A stretch of DNA of 64,000 nt, taken from NCBI RefSeq assembly GCF_004000805.1, contig NZ_BILY01000002.1, positions 62,001 to 126,000 of the forward strand. The letters run 5' to 3'. Positions 18,326 to 28,228 of the stretch are shown here, piece after piece. Source of the DNA: Paenibacillus glycanilyticus NBRC 16618. GTDB lineage: Bacteria; Bacillota; Bacilli; Paenibacillales; Paenibacillaceae. The position numbers were made by a program, and so were the translations under genes. The notes under the pieces are model-generated. The model searched no databases. It was given only the letters and a program-made list of their open reading frames with translations, and had not been told where the DNA came from. Each line of letters opens with the position of its first letter. Position 1 is the stretch's first letter.

Positions 18326-20383
18326 TTAAATATAGAACAGCAGCTTCGACTCGGCCGGCTCCAGCTCAACCGTATGCTCGGAGGTGCCCGGCTTCAGGCT
18401 GTACGATTCCCCGCTCCACAAATCGCGGACCGTCAAGCCCTTGGCGCCGTCGATGCCGACGCGGGATAGATCGATTGCTTTCGACTTCCCGTTCTCCCCG
18501 TCGAAGTTGAAGACGGCCACCCATGTACCGCCATCGCCGGCGAGGGAATACAGATCCTCGCCGCCCATGCCGCTTCGGCCTTCGGCCGGACGGAAGGACT
18601 CGCCGCGTCTTGCCAGCGCCATGACTTCCCGGTTGGTCATCCAGGCTTTAGCGCGTTCCGCCGCTTCCTCCATCCGGTAATCGTCGCCAAGGAGCAGCGA
18701 AGTACCTGAGATAACGCCGGAGTTCAGGCGGCTGCGCCCTTCATGCTCCGTCGTCGCCCGCTGATTGTCGCTCTTGAACAGAACGATATGGTCCGGATCG
18801 TTAAAGCGGTACAGATTGTCGCTGATCCACCAGCCGTACGTCAGCGCGTTAAGCATATATTCCGTGTCTCCGATCATGCCGAAGGCATCGCAGGATACGC
18901 GTCTGCTATGCGCGTAACCGTGCGGGAACAGCGGAGCGATCGACAAATTGATCAGGAAAGGACGGCCAAGCTTCTCCGGACTTAACGCTTCTGCGATAGC
19001 CGCCATGCCGTAATTATACGCCTGGATGCCCGTGCGAATGGAAGGATCGTGATGGACGCCTTCCATTGCGCCATGCGCCAGGAAGTCCATTTTCAAATAC
19101 TCGAAGCCGGCAGCCGTAACCTGATCAAGCTTGCGCATAATGCGCGCAATCGCTTCAGGATGCGAAGGATCGATCGGAAAGGCCCCGTCCAGCTTCGGCA
19201 GCGGATTGCCGGACTCGTCCTTCAGCAAAATTTCCCGGTACAGAACCGTACCGTTCGTGCCTTCCACCGGCGTATCCGGGTTGCTGCCCCAGAACGCAAA
19301 CGGCGTGTAGTACGTTCCCGGCTTTTGTCCGTTCGCCTTCACGCGGCGTACCGCATCCTCAAGCTCGCCTTCCTTCAGATTGTCGGAGAAGGCGTCGAAG
19401 TTGACGTACAAGCTACCCTCCTGATCGGCGAATCCGTTTTGCTGCAGCTCTTTCGCAAAGAAGTCGGAAGTATGCGTATACACGTCGTAGTCCAGCTTCG
19501 TCATAACAGCCGACCAGCTGTTCCAGCCCATCGGAACGCCGCCGTTCCAGGAAAGAGCAGGCTGAATGACCGCATTGGCTTTGCCGTAAGCCTCCATGCC
19601 TTCGCGGTAATCGTCGTAAGCGCCTACAAGAATCGTCGGCGATACAATGGAGGTGCCGCGGAGCGAACCGTGCGGAACCGTGTCGCGAGTCTGCAGATCC
19701 GATACGCCAGAAATTACCCGCAGGCGGCCAATGGCTTCGGTGAAGGTGCCTTCCACGTCAATAGCCGTTTTCCATGTATCATGGGTAACCGAACCGATCA
19801 CGAAGCCGCGGCGCGATTCCGCGCGGTAGATTGCCGTTACTTCATAGCTGCGGACGCTGGACGGATTGGCGTGGGAACCAAAACGCACCCATTTGTCATT
19901 ATCAAACGGAATAAACAGCGAGCGGATTTCTTCCTTCGAGCCGTCGCCGAAATCAAGCACGCCGTTGTCATTCAAGTACGAGGCTAGAGGCGTCAACTCA
20001 TTGGTTTCCCATTCCTGCGAGTCTGCCGCCTCAAGCTCAATCAAGGCGTAAGGCAGACCTTGATACAAGCGGATGTGCTGCTTCAGCGACGGCTTGCCCG
20101 GCTCCGTATGCTCAAAGCTGAAGCGAATCCCTTTGCCAAAGCCGTCCTCAATCTCTTGAACCAAGCTCTCCTGAACCGCATGCCCACCGTACCAGGAAGA
20201 ACGGACAACGGCGCTGCCAACGCGCGCTTCCGCGTAAAAACCCGTCATCGTCTGCCCGCTCTTCCAGGCAAGCGCAAGCGTGCCGTCTTCCGTATTTGCC
20301 GTTACCTTCAGCAGCCCGTTATCCGCCGCAAACATTCCTGCAGCCTGCTCCAGCTTGAATTGCCCCATCTCCGTCGTCATCAT
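18326..20383 (-). CDS. Alpha-galactosidase-like glycoside hydrolase (clan GH-D), no signal peptide
   Basis: Retaining glycosidase of the GH27/GH36-like clan, apparently cytoplasmic. An N-terminal beta domain of about 280 residues precedes the barrel, which starts at VPMGWNSWSAV. The candidate nucleophile is D433 in EYLKMDFLAHG and the candidate acid/base D499 in RRVSCDAFGM. The second-strand motif reads YVNFDAFSDN rather than the usual DDGW, so this is a divergent member. I start at the ATG at 20383, behind GGGAG; ten earlier codons abut the previous gene's terminator and lack a ribosome site. It gives 685 residues. It follows the SBP gene and is closely related to the secreted enzyme at 28339-31386. 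Likely role: cutting imported oligosaccharides. Confidence 0.85.
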   Translation of the reverse strand: MMTTEMGQFKLEQAAGMFAADNGLLKVTANTEDGTLALAWKSGQTMTGFYAEARVGSAVVRSSWYGGHAVQESLVQEIEDGFGKGIRFSFEHTEPGKPSLKQHIRLYQGLPYALIELEAADSQEWETNELTPLASYLNDNGVLDFGDGSKEEIRSLFIPFDNDKWVRFGSHANPSSVRSYEVTAIYRAESRRGFVIGSVTHDTWKTAIDVEGTFTEAIGRLRVISGVSDLQTRDTVPHGSLRGTSIVSPTILVGAYDDYREGMEAYGKANAVIQPALSWNGGVPMGWNSWSAVMTKLDYDVYTHTSDFFAKELQQNGFADQEGSLYVNFDAFSDNLKEGELEDAVRRVKANGQKPGTYYTPFAFWGSNPDTPVEGTNGTVLYREILLKDESGNPLPKLDGAFPIDPSHPEAIARIMRKLDQVTAAGFEYLKMDFLAHGAMEGVHHDPSIRTGIQAYNYGMAAIAEALSPEKLGRPFLINLSIAPLFPHGYAHSRRVSCDAFGMIGDTEYMLNALTYGWWISDNLYRFNDPDHIVLFKSDNQRATTEHEGRSRLNSGVISGTSLLLGDDYRMEEAAERAKAWMTNREVMALARRGESFRPAEGRSGMGGEDLYSLAGDGGTWVAVFNFDGENGKSKAIDLSRVGIDGAKGLTVRDLWSGESYSLKPGTSEHTVELEPAESKLLFYI

Positions 20384-20433
20384 TTCTTCGCTCCCATTCG
20401 TCCATAGATTCATAGCCTGATGATGGAAGGAAA

Positions 20434-20454
20434 AAGGCCAGCACGGCTGGCCTT
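20434..20454 (-). terminator. Terminator after the SBP gene
   Basis: Hairpin AAGGCCAGC-ACG-GCTGGCCTT with TTTTTCC following on the minus strand. It separates the transporter operon from the downstream alpha-galactosidase gene, perhaps only partly. Confidence 0.8.
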
Positions 20455-20489
20455 CTCCTTCTACTGCTTATTTAAATAGATCATCCTAA

Positions 20490-22127
20490 TTAGTTCCAAA
20501 GTTGTTTGCGGGATTCATAATTCGTTGTATAGACCGCTTCCACTTTTTCGTCGCCAGCAGCTTTCATATCCGACAGCATTTTGTCAAAAATCGAGCTTGC
20601 TTCGTCTGCCGTAGGCGCCATAATCGCTTTTGTGATCGCCTGCTTCGTAATATCGCTGATTTTTTGCTCGGACAGAGCTTCCGGCGTGCCGCCTTGCGGG
20701 CTTATGCCGTCATAAATCGCGGTATCGAATACGCTGTCCGACAGGTTTTTGATTGCCATTTGGTCGATCGGTGAACGCTCATAACGGCCTGGAAGGTCAT
20801 AAGGCGTACCGTCTTTGCCAGGACCGTTCTTGATGAACCAAGTCCATTTGCGGATACCCGTTTCTTTCGTATAAGCAGCCCAGTCGTCTTTGAATGCTTG
20901 CAGGGTTTCCGGACGCGGCACATGCTTGCCGTCCTTCATATCCCAGTGCGTGCCTTCAATCCCCCACATGAGCAGGTATTGGCCTTCTTCGCTTGCGAGG
21001 AAGTTAATGAATTGCATCGTGCGTTCCGGATTTTTGTTCTTCTTCGTGATCGCAATGGCATCCCAGCCAAGCGAGCTGCGGCCGCCGTAAGTTGTTTTCG
21101 AAGGATCTACGCCGTCTGCAACCACTTTGTACGCGAACAGCTGCGATTCATCGCCCTTATCCTTTTTGAGGATGGTGTTGGAGTTGCCAAGATCCCAGTA
21201 AGCGCCTGTCGAGGAGAAAATAGTGCCCGTAGCGATCTTTTGCTCCCACACTTGGCGTTTGTTGATTGCCCATTCCTTATCCATCAAGCCGGAACGGTAC
21301 AGATCATTCATGTACAGAATCATATCCTTGTACTTCGGATCCTTCACGTCGTATTGCAGCTTGCCGTCATGCTCGTAGTAAGGCATCAGGCCAAACATCC
21401 CTTTGAACGTGCCCAGCGTTCCGCCCCAGTTCTCGCCGTCCATCGTCAGAGCGATGGTATCCTTGCCGTCCATTTGCGGATATTTCGCTTTGAAGTCGGT
21501 CAGAAGCTGCTTGAATTCGCTTTGCGTAAACGGCACGCCGCCATCCGCTTTGTCCGGAGCAAGCTCCTTCACGATGTCTTTGCGCATGTTGAAGCCGAAC
21601 ACCGGCTCATGCTCAAGACCGTACCAGTTGGACAGGTAGTAGTTCTTGCCGTCCTTGTAACGCGTCTTGTTCAGAACGTCGCCGTACATTTCTTTGACAT
21701 CCGGACCGTATTTCTCGATAAGATCGTCGAGCGGGATAATCGAGCCCGCTTCCGTATATTTCGCTACCAGGTCGCTGGAGCGGTCGAACATGATCATGTC
21801 GGGCAAATCGTCGCTCGCCAGCATCAGGTTCAGCTTTTCCGTCGGGTTGCCCGTCGGCTGTTGAATCTCGATTGTTACGCCGGTACGCTTTGTAATCTCT
21901 TTGGCAATGGCGTTGTCAAACTTGTCGCCTGTATTTTTATCAAAGAAGGTAATCGTAATCGGGTCCGTGCTTGGATCCTTTGTCGCGCTGTCATTGGTGC
22001 CGGTATTCGCCGATCCCGTGTTCGAGTTGCTGCTTGGTTTATCCGATGAATTCGAAGAACAAGCGGAAATCAAGGAAACCGACATAACCGCCGTAAGCAA
22101 AGACAGCATCCATTTTTTCGAGTTCAT
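20490..22127 (-). CDS. LplA-type sugar ABC transporter substrate-binding lipoprotein
   Basis: Surface lipoprotein that captures an oligosaccharide for the two permeases encoded upstream. A signal peptide ends in the lipobox LISAC (Cys about residue 23), followed by a Ser/Asn/Thr-rich linker. The rest matches the extracellular solute-binding family 1 (LplA/YtcQ type), with DLPDMIMF, YYLSNWYG and GGRSSLGWDAIAITKKNKNPE. It has 545 residues, within the 500-560 usual for Paenibacillus LplA types. The ATG at 22127 follows GGGGGATT. It is the last gene of the permease-permease-SBP order. No ATPase gene is present; a shared MsmX-type ATPase elsewhere is expected. Confidence 0.93.
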   Translation of the reverse strand: MNSKKWMLSLLTAVMSVSLISACSSNSSDKPSSNSNTGSANTGTNDSATKDPSTDPITITFFDKNTGDKFDNAIAKEITKRTGVTIEIQQPTGNPTEKLNLMLASDDLPDMIMFDRSSDLVAKYTEAGSIIPLDDLIEKYGPDVKEMYGDVLNKTRYKDGKNYYLSNWYGLEHEPVFGFNMRKDIVKELAPDKADGGVPFTQSEFKQLLTDFKAKYPQMDGKDTIALTMDGENWGGTLGTFKGMFGLMPYYEHDGKLQYDVKDPKYKDMILYMNDLYRSGLMDKEWAINKRQVWEQKIATGTIFSSTGAYWDLGNSNTILKKDKGDESQLFAYKVVADGVDPSKTTYGGRSSLGWDAIAITKKNKNPERTMQFINFLASEEGQYLLMWGIEGTHWDMKDGKHVPRPETLQAFKDDWAAYTKETGIRKWTWFIKNGPGKDGTPYDLPGRYERSPIDQMAIKNLSDSVFDTAIYDGISPQGGTPEALSEQKISDITKQAITKAIMAPTADEASSIFDKMLSDMKAAGDEKVEAVYTTNYESRKQLWN

Positions 22128-22243
22128 ACTGTAATCCCCCTATGATTGATCTTGGACTTATAATAGCATTGGCAAGCTGCCAGGGCATCCCCGGCCGGAA
22201 CGCACCCCCTCATCCTTAATCTGGCCTTGCTAAGCCGGGCGGA

Positions 22244-23131
22244 TTAGCTTTTAACCGCGCCCAGCGTCATGCCTTTAACGAAATATTTTTGCAGGAACGG
22301 ATACACCATAATAATAGGAAGCGTTGCAACCATGGTCGCCGCCATCCGGATTGTATCCGGGGATACTTGCATGCGTTTCGCCGAATTCGCCATCGCCTGC
22401 GCATCGCCAACCATGGAACCGGTCTGGTACTGGTTAAGGATTTTGACAAGCACGGCCTGCAGCGTTTTCAAATCCGGGTTGTACGTAAACACGTACGAGT
22501 CAAACCAGGAATTCCAGTGGCTGATCGCCGTGAACAGGCCAATCGTCGCGAGTACCGGCGTTGTCAGCGGCAAAATGATGCGGAAGAAAATCTGGAGATA
22601 ATTCGCTCCGTCCATCTTGGCCGACTCGTCCAGCTCCTGCGGCAGCCCTTGCATAAACGTCCGGACGATGATCATATAGAACACGTTCATTAAGCCCGGC
22701 ACGATAAACACCATAAAGTTGTCGATCAGATGATAGCTTTTGAGTACCATGTAGTACGGAATAAGTCCGCCGCCAAAATACATCGTAAAGACGAAGTATA
22801 ACGTCCAGAATCGGTTGGCAACAAGCTCCTTCTTGCTGAGCGCAAACGCCAGCATGCTGATCGTGAGAACCGCAAGCGGCGTTCCGATGACGGTCCTGAG
22901 CAAGGTAACCCGAATGGCCGTCCAGATCTCGCTGTCGCCAAGGATCTGCTCATAACTTTTGAGACTGAACTCTCTCGGCCACAGATACAAATGTCCTCTT
23001 AGAGTATCCTCCGCACTGTTTAACGAAATAATGAAAATGTTCCAGAAAGGATAGAAGGTAATCACAAATATCGCAACGATAAAGGCGTAAACGGCAGCCA
23101 TAAACAGAAAATCTTTTTTGTCTTTCACCAT
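22244..23131 (-). CDS. Sugar ABC transporter permease, LplC/MalG type
   Basis: Inner-membrane channel subunit of a CUT1 carbohydrate importer. It has 295 residues and six predicted membrane helices; the first is AAVYAFIVAIFVITFYPFW. The EAA loop that docks the ATPase reads QELDESAKMDGANYLQIFFRIILPL. The C-terminus KYFVKGMTLGAVKS is typical of LplC/YtcP permeases. The ATG at 23131 follows AGAGGAG. It lies 28 bases after the LplB-type permease, and 116 bases before the SBP gene. Confidence 0.94.
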   Translation of the reverse strand: MVKDKKDFLFMAAVYAFIVAIFVITFYPFWNIFIISLNSAEDTLRGHLYLWPREFSLKSYEQILGDSEIWTAIRVTLLRTVIGTPLAVLTISMLAFALSKKELVANRFWTLYFVFTMYFGGGLIPYYMVLKSYHLIDNFMVFIVPGLMNVFYMIIVRTFMQGLPQELDESAKMDGANYLQIFFRIILPLTTPVLATIGLFTAISHWNSWFDSYVFTYNPDLKTLQAVLVKILNQYQTGSMVGDAQAMANSAKRMQVSPDTIRMAATMVATLPIIMVYPFLQKYFVKGMTLGAVKS

Positions 23132-23159
23132 AGCGTGTTCTCCTCTTTGCGTTATTGTT

Positions 23160-24143
23160 CTAGAACAGCGACTGCTGTTCCATTCTTTTAGCCATCTGAT
23201 TCACGCTGATGACAAGGATGAAAGCCACAAGCGATTTGAACAATCCGACGGCTGCCCCGTAGGAGAACATCCCGTTTTGCAGGCCGTACTTGTACGTGTA
23301 GGTATCGATAACTTCCGAGTATTCCATAACCGTATTGTTCTGGAGCAGGTACTGCTGGTCAAAGCCTGCGTTCAAAATACCGCCAATCGCGAGGATCGCG
23401 AGAATGATAATGGTCGGACGTATGGACGGCAGCGTGATATGGAGCATCTGCTTCAGACGGCTTGCGCCGTCGACCTTCGCCACCTCATACAGTTCAGGGT
23501 TAATCGCCGAAATCGCTGCCAGATACATAATGGCGTTAAAGCCCATGTCCTTCCAGGCATTCGAGAAAGCGATAATCCACCAGAACAGGTGACCCTTCTG
23601 CATGAACTGAATCGGCTCGTTCACGATATGAAGGCCGGTCAGAATGTTGTTGATTACGCCGCCCGACGAGAGCATCGTAATAATAATGTTTGCCGCGATA
23701 ACCCAGGAAATAAAATGCGGCATGTAGGAGACGGTCTGGAACGTGCGTTTGAACCAGCCGTTTCGCAGCTCATTGATCATAAGCGCCAAAATGATTGGCA
23801 TCGGGAATCCAAAGAGCAGCGACAGGAAGCTTTGCGCCAGCGTGTTTCGCATAATCCGTACGAAATCGCCGTTGGTGAAGAAGTAATTAAACCACTGCCA
23901 GCCTACAAACTCTGTCGTGAAAAATTGCTTGAAGAACGTTCCCCCGCCCGGCTGATAATTGATGAAGGCCATATACAACCCGAACATCGGCACATAGGAG
24001 AACATCAGAGTCAGGATAATGGCGGGCAGCATCAGTACATAAAGCAGCCGCTGTTCCTTGAGCCTCGCCAGCAGACCGCCTTTGTTTCTCTTGACGGCAA
24101 GCGCTCCGGTGCTTTGTGGATGCGCTTTCGTTTGCATGTTCAT
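23160..24143 (-). CDS. Sugar ABC transporter permease, LplB/MalF type
   Basis: First gene of the importer operon and partner of the LplC-type permease. It has six predicted helices, beginning LLYVLMLPAIILTLMFSYVPMFGLYMAF, and the EAA loop ELYEVAKVDGASRLKQMLHITLPS. I chose the ATG at 24143 (MNMQTKAHPQ) behind GGGAGGG; the frame is open for 38 more codons without a ribosome site. This gives 327 residues. It is transcribed divergently from the YesN/YesM pair at 24358, the usual arrangement when that pair controls the transporter. Confidence 0.94.
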   Translation of the reverse strand: MNMQTKAHPQSTGALAVKRNKGGLLARLKEQRLLYVLMLPAIILTLMFSYVPMFGLYMAFINYQPGGGTFFKQFFTTEFVGWQWFNYFFTNGDFVRIMRNTLAQSFLSLLFGFPMPIILALMINELRNGWFKRTFQTVSYMPHFISWVIAANIIITMLSSGGVINNILTGLHIVNEPIQFMQKGHLFWWIIAFSNAWKDMGFNAIMYLAAISAINPELYEVAKVDGASRLKQMLHITLPSIRPTIIILAILAIGGILNAGFDQQYLLQNNTVMEYSEVIDTYTYKYGLQNGMFSYGAAVGLFKSLVAFILVISVNQMAKRMEQQSLF

Positions 24144-24357
24144 CGTGTTGCCCTCCCGTGAATATAGTTTCCGTTTGCATCGCTTTATGGACTTAATTAT
24201 AGCCCGGCATTGGAGCCGTTCTATATTAAGATCTACCGATTCATGCTCCAATCCCACACACTTCCGTTTGCTCCATTGTTGAATAACGGCATACCCGTTA
24301 AACTAGAATCATCGTACATCATGAGGTTTTATTTCTATCGAAAAAGGCGGTGCCGAC

Positions 24358-25950
24358 ATGTATACAGTACTTCTGGTTGACGATGAAGCGCTCGAGCTGG
24401 AAACCATGGAGCATTACGTTCCTTGGGAGCAGGCCGGCATTCAGGTCGTTGGGACAGCACGCAACGGGAAGGAAGCGCTGGCTAAGCTTACCGAGCTGAA
24501 ACCGGATATCATCGTTACGGATGTGCGCATGCCCATCATGGACGGGCTGGAATTCGGAAGGCGCGCGAAGCAAATCGACAAAAGCGTCAAAATCATCTAT
24601 CTAAGCGGACATAACGAATTCCAATATATCAAGTCCGCTCTTAATATCGAAGCAGCCGGCTATTTGCTGAAGCCGATCGATATGGAGGAGCTGCTTCTGC
24701 TCCTTGCGAAAGTGAAAAAGAAATTCGAGGAGGAGCAGCTGGCGAGCGAAGGCGGCGGCTGGCAGCTCGAGAGGCTGCTGCTGCGCATCGTCCGCGAACC
24801 TTCCCCGGAGCGCCGGATGGAGTGGATCCGGCAATGGGAGAACGGAGCTTCCGGCTTTCTCTCGCACCAGGCTTTTGGTGCCGCTTACATGACGGTGGAG
24901 TCTCCCGCTTTCTCAACTAGCGGATTATACGAAGAACAGGCTCAGCCATCCTCTTCCTCCATCTTGACCGCGGATGCCGCGGAAGCAGCCCGCGCTTTGC
25001 TGCGGCGGAGATTGGATGCCGCTATTGTGCTTGAGACCGGACCAAGCACGCTGTTTGTCCTCTTCCAAGGAAAACCCCAGCAGTGGGAGACGGCTTATTG
25101 GGAGCTGCTGCGGGAAGAACTGCTGGCCGCTACTTCGGAAGGAGAAGCCTTCGCAACCATCGGCCTGTCAGGCCCATACAAAGGATTTCATCTGTTGAAA
25201 GAGGCGTTCGAAGAATCGCAGCGACTTAATGAAGAGAAGCTATACCGGCAAGCCGGCTCCGTTATACGCGGCGGTACCGGCGAAAATGTGAAGCAGACCG
25301 ATATCTCGGTCGACGCGACTTCGGCTTCGCTTATTGCGGCCGTGCAAGCCGGCGATGCCGAACGCGCCGGACAATTGCTGGACGATTGGTTCTCCGGCAT
25401 GCGCCAGGAACGGATCGAGCGGAACTATGCCGTCCGGGCGGTTATTCAGCTGTTGTCCGTGCTGGAGCAGCATTTTGCCTCTCTTATGGTAGGGCCGCTT
25501 CGCGACCAGCTGCTGGCCGACCATTGGAAGGAGCTGTCGTCGCTCCCGTCAATCGCCCATTATCACGCCTACGCGCTGAGGTTCTGCAGGGAGCTGCTGA
25601 AAGCCGCAGCCGAGCGCGATCTTGACCGCCATCAGTCGGTCGCGGAGCAGATTATGAAGCTGATTGCCGAGCGTTATCATCTGCCTCTTACGGTAGAGGA
25701 TATCGCCAAGGAAGTTTATTTGTCGCCCAATTACGTGCGGACCATCTTTAAAGAGAAGACAGGCGAGACGATCCTGGATTACTTGACCCGAATCCGCATG
25801 AATCACGCGGCGGAGCTGCTGAAGGACCGGTCGCTGAAGGTACGGGATATCGCGCACCGGGTCAGCTACGAGAATGTCTCCTATTTCTGCTCGGTATTCC
25901 AGAAGCACAAAGGCAGCACGCCTAACGAATACCGCAAACTGCAACTTTAG
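24358..25950 (+). CDS. YesN-type response regulator with AraC HTH domain
   Basis: Likely activator of the adjacent importer and glycosidase genes. The receiver domain has LLVDDEALE, the phospho-acceptor Asp in IIVTDVRMPIMDGL (about residue 55) and YLLKPID. The middle 280 residues are variable. The C-terminal AraC domain has VEDIAKEVYLSPNYVRTIFKEKTGE and IAHRVSYENVSYFCSVFQKHKGSTP. It has 530 residues. The ATG at 24358 follows AAAGGCGGTG. It is 18 bases upstream of its kinase and divergent from the permease operon; the 214-base shared region should carry its operator. Confidence 0.94.
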   Translation: MYTVLLVDDEALELETMEHYVPWEQAGIQVVGTARNGKEALAKLTELKPDIIVTDVRMPIMDGLEFGRRAKQIDKSVKIIYLSGHNEFQYIKSALNIEAAGYLLKPIDMEELLLLLAKVKKKFEEEQLASEGGGWQLERLLLRIVREPSPERRMEWIRQWENGASGFLSHQAFGAAYMTVESPAFSTSGLYEEQAQPSSSSILTADAAEAARALLRRRLDAAIVLETGPSTLFVLFQGKPQQWETAYWELLREELLAATSEGEAFATIGLSGPYKGFHLLKEAFEESQRLNEEKLYRQAGSVIRGGTGENVKQTDISVDATSASLIAAVQAGDAERAGQLLDDWFSGMRQERIERNYAVRAVIQLLSVLEQHFASLMVGPLRDQLLADHWKELSSLPSIAHYHAYALRFCRELLKAAAERDLDRHQSVAEQIMKLIAERYHLPLTVEDIAKEVYLSPNYVRTIFKEKTGETILDYLTRIRMNHAAELLKDRSLKVRDIAHRVSYENVSYFCSVFQKHKGSTPNEYRKLQL

Positions 25951-25968
25951 GCTGGGTGGTCTTAAATC

Positions 25969-27711
25969 ATGAGGAAGCTGGCCGGATGGCTGATTAATCC
26001 TTTATACAATTGGCGGCTTCGCGAGAAGCTGTTCGTCATGTTTTTGCTCGGGGGCATTCTCCCCCTGCTCTTTTTCGTTCAATATTCGTACGAGACGATT
26101 CGCAGCGAGCTTTCTTCGCAGATGATCGCCAATACGAACTCTACGGTCGCGCAAATCAATTCCAACCTTGAAAACAAGCTGGACACGTACACGAAGCTGT
26201 CCGCAACGCTCTATCTGGACTCCAATATGCGCGCCTATCTGACCAACGATTATTCGAAGGATCCGTCGCTGTTCGTTGATGCTTACAAATACATCAATAA
26301 CTCGTTCGTCAACATGCTGACGACAAACCCGGACATCGAATCCATGAGCATCTATATTAACAATGAGACGTTGCCCACGGACGGCATGTACATCAAATCC
26401 ATGGATCAGAAATTCCGCAGCTCGCTGGCTTACAAATCGCTTAGCGGCAGCTTTGGGGACGTAAGGTTTGTCACCTCCCCTCCCGAGCCTGACAAGCCTC
26501 CGATGTTCACGCTGACGCGGCTGCTCAACATCAGCAGCATGAATAATCCGTACGGCGTTTTAACGATCAATATTCTAGAGTCCGATATTTTCCGGCTGAT
26601 GGAGAAGGAAGCGAGCGACAAGGCGGTGCTGATCATTAATGAAGAAGGCATCGTGATGTCCGCCAAGGACAAAAGCCTTCTTAACCAGCCGATCGACCTG
26701 CCCGAACCATTCCCCGCCGAAAATAACGGGCGGTTCGACAGCACCTATAAAGGCCAGAAGGTGCTGGTCGTCTACAACACGACCAAATACGGCTGGAAGA
26801 GCGTTTCGCTTATTCCCTACAGCAGCTTCTTGTCCAAGGCTCATTTGACGGCAAAAAGAATACTGACTTACGCGTTGGTCAGCCTTGGCCTTATGGCTAT
26901 CCTGATTTACGTCACCGCACGGCTGTTCACCAAACGGATGGAAAAGCTTGTTGGCATGATCCGCCGCATCGAACGGGAGGACTTCGAGCTTATCGACATC
27001 CGGCCGCTTGGAAGGGACGAGATCGGTCAAATCGGCAATGCGCTGCGAAAAATGAGCCAGCGCCTAAGCTCGCTGATCTCGGATGTCTACATGAAGGAAA
27101 TCGACAAGCGGGAGGCGGAGCTTAACGTGCTGCAAGCTCAGATCAATCCGCATTTCCTGTATAATTCGCTTGCTTCGATCTCTTCGCTAGCCATCCGCAA
27201 CGATGACCCGCGAATGAACAAGATGGTGACCGATCTGGCCAAGTTTTACCGGATCTCGCTGAACAAAGGCAAAAACACGCTGTCCATCCACGAGGAGATT
27301 CAATTGACCCGTTATTACGTATCGATCCAGCAGGTGCGGTTCGCCAATCTGCTTCGGGTTCACTACGATATCGAGGAATCGGTCTTGCCTTGCCGGATTC
27401 TTAAGCTGACTCTTCAGCCATTCGTGGAAAATTGCATCAATCATGCGATCTGGGATCATGAATGCGGCATTAACATCATTATCCGGGCTTACCGCGAGGG
27501 ACAAGACATCATCCTGAAGGTCATCGATGACGGCATGGGGATGAAGATGCCAAGCGGCGATCTGCCGCAAAGCGAGGATACGTTGTCCGGCTACGGCGTC
27601 CGCAACGTCGATAATCGGATTAAGCTATTGTTTGGCGATTCGTATGGGGTGTCGATATTTAGTCGACTTGGAATCGGGACGTCGGTGACGATTCGGATTC
27701 CTGGGAAGTAA
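25969..27711 (+). CDS. YesM-type sensor histidine kinase
   Basis: Membrane kinase, 580 residues, partner of the regulator directly before it. The first membrane helix is about residues 20-38 (FVMFLLGGILPLLFFVQYSY), followed by a dCache-like outer domain of about 250 residues, then a second helix near 297-318 (ILTYALVSLGLMAILIYVTA). A HAMP-like linker has RDEIGQIGNALRKM. The phospho-acceptor His is in QINPHFLYNSLASISSL, and the ATPase has NCINHAIWDH and DDGMGMK. The ATG at 25969 follows GGGTGGT. It probably senses the locus's glycan, directly or through the binding protein. Confidence 0.93.
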   Translation: MRKLAGWLINPLYNWRLREKLFVMFLLGGILPLLFFVQYSYETIRSELSSQMIANTNSTVAQINSNLENKLDTYTKLSATLYLDSNMRAYLTNDYSKDPSLFVDAYKYINNSFVNMLTTNPDIESMSIYINNETLPTDGMYIKSMDQKFRSSLAYKSLSGSFGDVRFVTSPPEPDKPPMFTLTRLLNISSMNNPYGVLTINILESDIFRLMEKEASDKAVLIINEEGIVMSAKDKSLLNQPIDLPEPFPAENNGRFDSTYKGQKVLVVYNTTKYGWKSVSLIPYSSFLSKAHLTAKRILTYALVSLGLMAILIYVTARLFTKRMEKLVGMIRRIEREDFELIDIRPLGRDEIGQIGNALRKMSQRLSSLISDVYMKEIDKREAELNVLQAQINPHFLYNSLASISSLAIRNDDPRMNKMVTDLAKFYRISLNKGKNTLSIHEEIQLTRYYVSIQQVRFANLLRVHYDIEESVLPCRILKLTLQPFVENCINHAIWDHECGINIIIRAYREGQDIILKVIDDGMGMKMPSGDLPQSEDTLSGYGVRNVDNRIKLLFGDSYGVSIFSRLGIGTSVTIRIPGK

Positions 27712-27938
27712 GAACATCGCTCCGCGGGTAGGTTAAAGGGCATGCTGCGCAATTAAATGTTCTTCCGATCGCCATTGCTCGGGGATTCCTTGAACAATCC
27801 TAGCGGATTGGAATCCCCAGAGCAAAAGCGAACGTTACACTTCAACAGAACCATTCAATTGCTCCGCCTGCACTTAACCTGCAGGTTAAGTTCTTACACT
27901 GCCAAGGAAAAGGATCGTCACCACTTTGGGGTGACGCG

Positions 27939-27979
27939 AAAAAACGGCTGTGCTGGATTTACCCGGCACAGCCGTTTTT
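27939..27979 (+). terminator. Terminator downstream of the yesN-yesM pair
   Basis: Hairpin with arms AAAACGGCTGTGC and GGCACAGCCGTTTTT. It lies 230 bases past the kinase stop; a smaller CGTCACC/GGTGACG hairpin (27916-27936) precedes it. Its second half repeats the sequence of the terminator at 28299-28335. Confidence 0.75.
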
Positions 27980-28044
27980 GGAATTCAAGTGCAAGTGCGG
28001 GGTCAACCTCTACCGCATTGGAAAGAAGATTCGGCAACAGCTAC

Positions 28045-28228
28045 ATTGGATATAGTCCAACGTTTTTCATGCATTAGAGCTCTGGAGCTAACCTTCATTG
28101 GAGTTCATCCAACGAAATTAGCCGTTTTGGGCGTCTAAGTCCACTTTTGGACGTTTACGCTGGATAGAATCCAACGTACACGCCAATTTCGGGCATTGCG
28201 GCATCATTCTAGTGGACGAAATCCAACG
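28045..28228. repeat. Four degenerate TTGGA-n-TCCAACG hairpin units
   Basis: Units begin at 28045, 28097, 28159 and 28211 (spacings 52, 62, 52). Each is an 18-base imperfect palindrome of the form nTGGAnnnnnnTCCAACG. Between units, GCC-n-GGGC pairings (for example near 28125 and 28185) could make secondary hairpins. Confidence 0.7.

Noticed and set aside
18205-18510. 101-residue plus-strand frame
   Set aside because: Overlaps the glycosidase gene antisense and its terminator; composition is random-like.
27757-28077. 106-residue plus-strand frame
   Set aside because: No ribosome site, crosses two hairpins and the terminator, and has no recognisable sequence.
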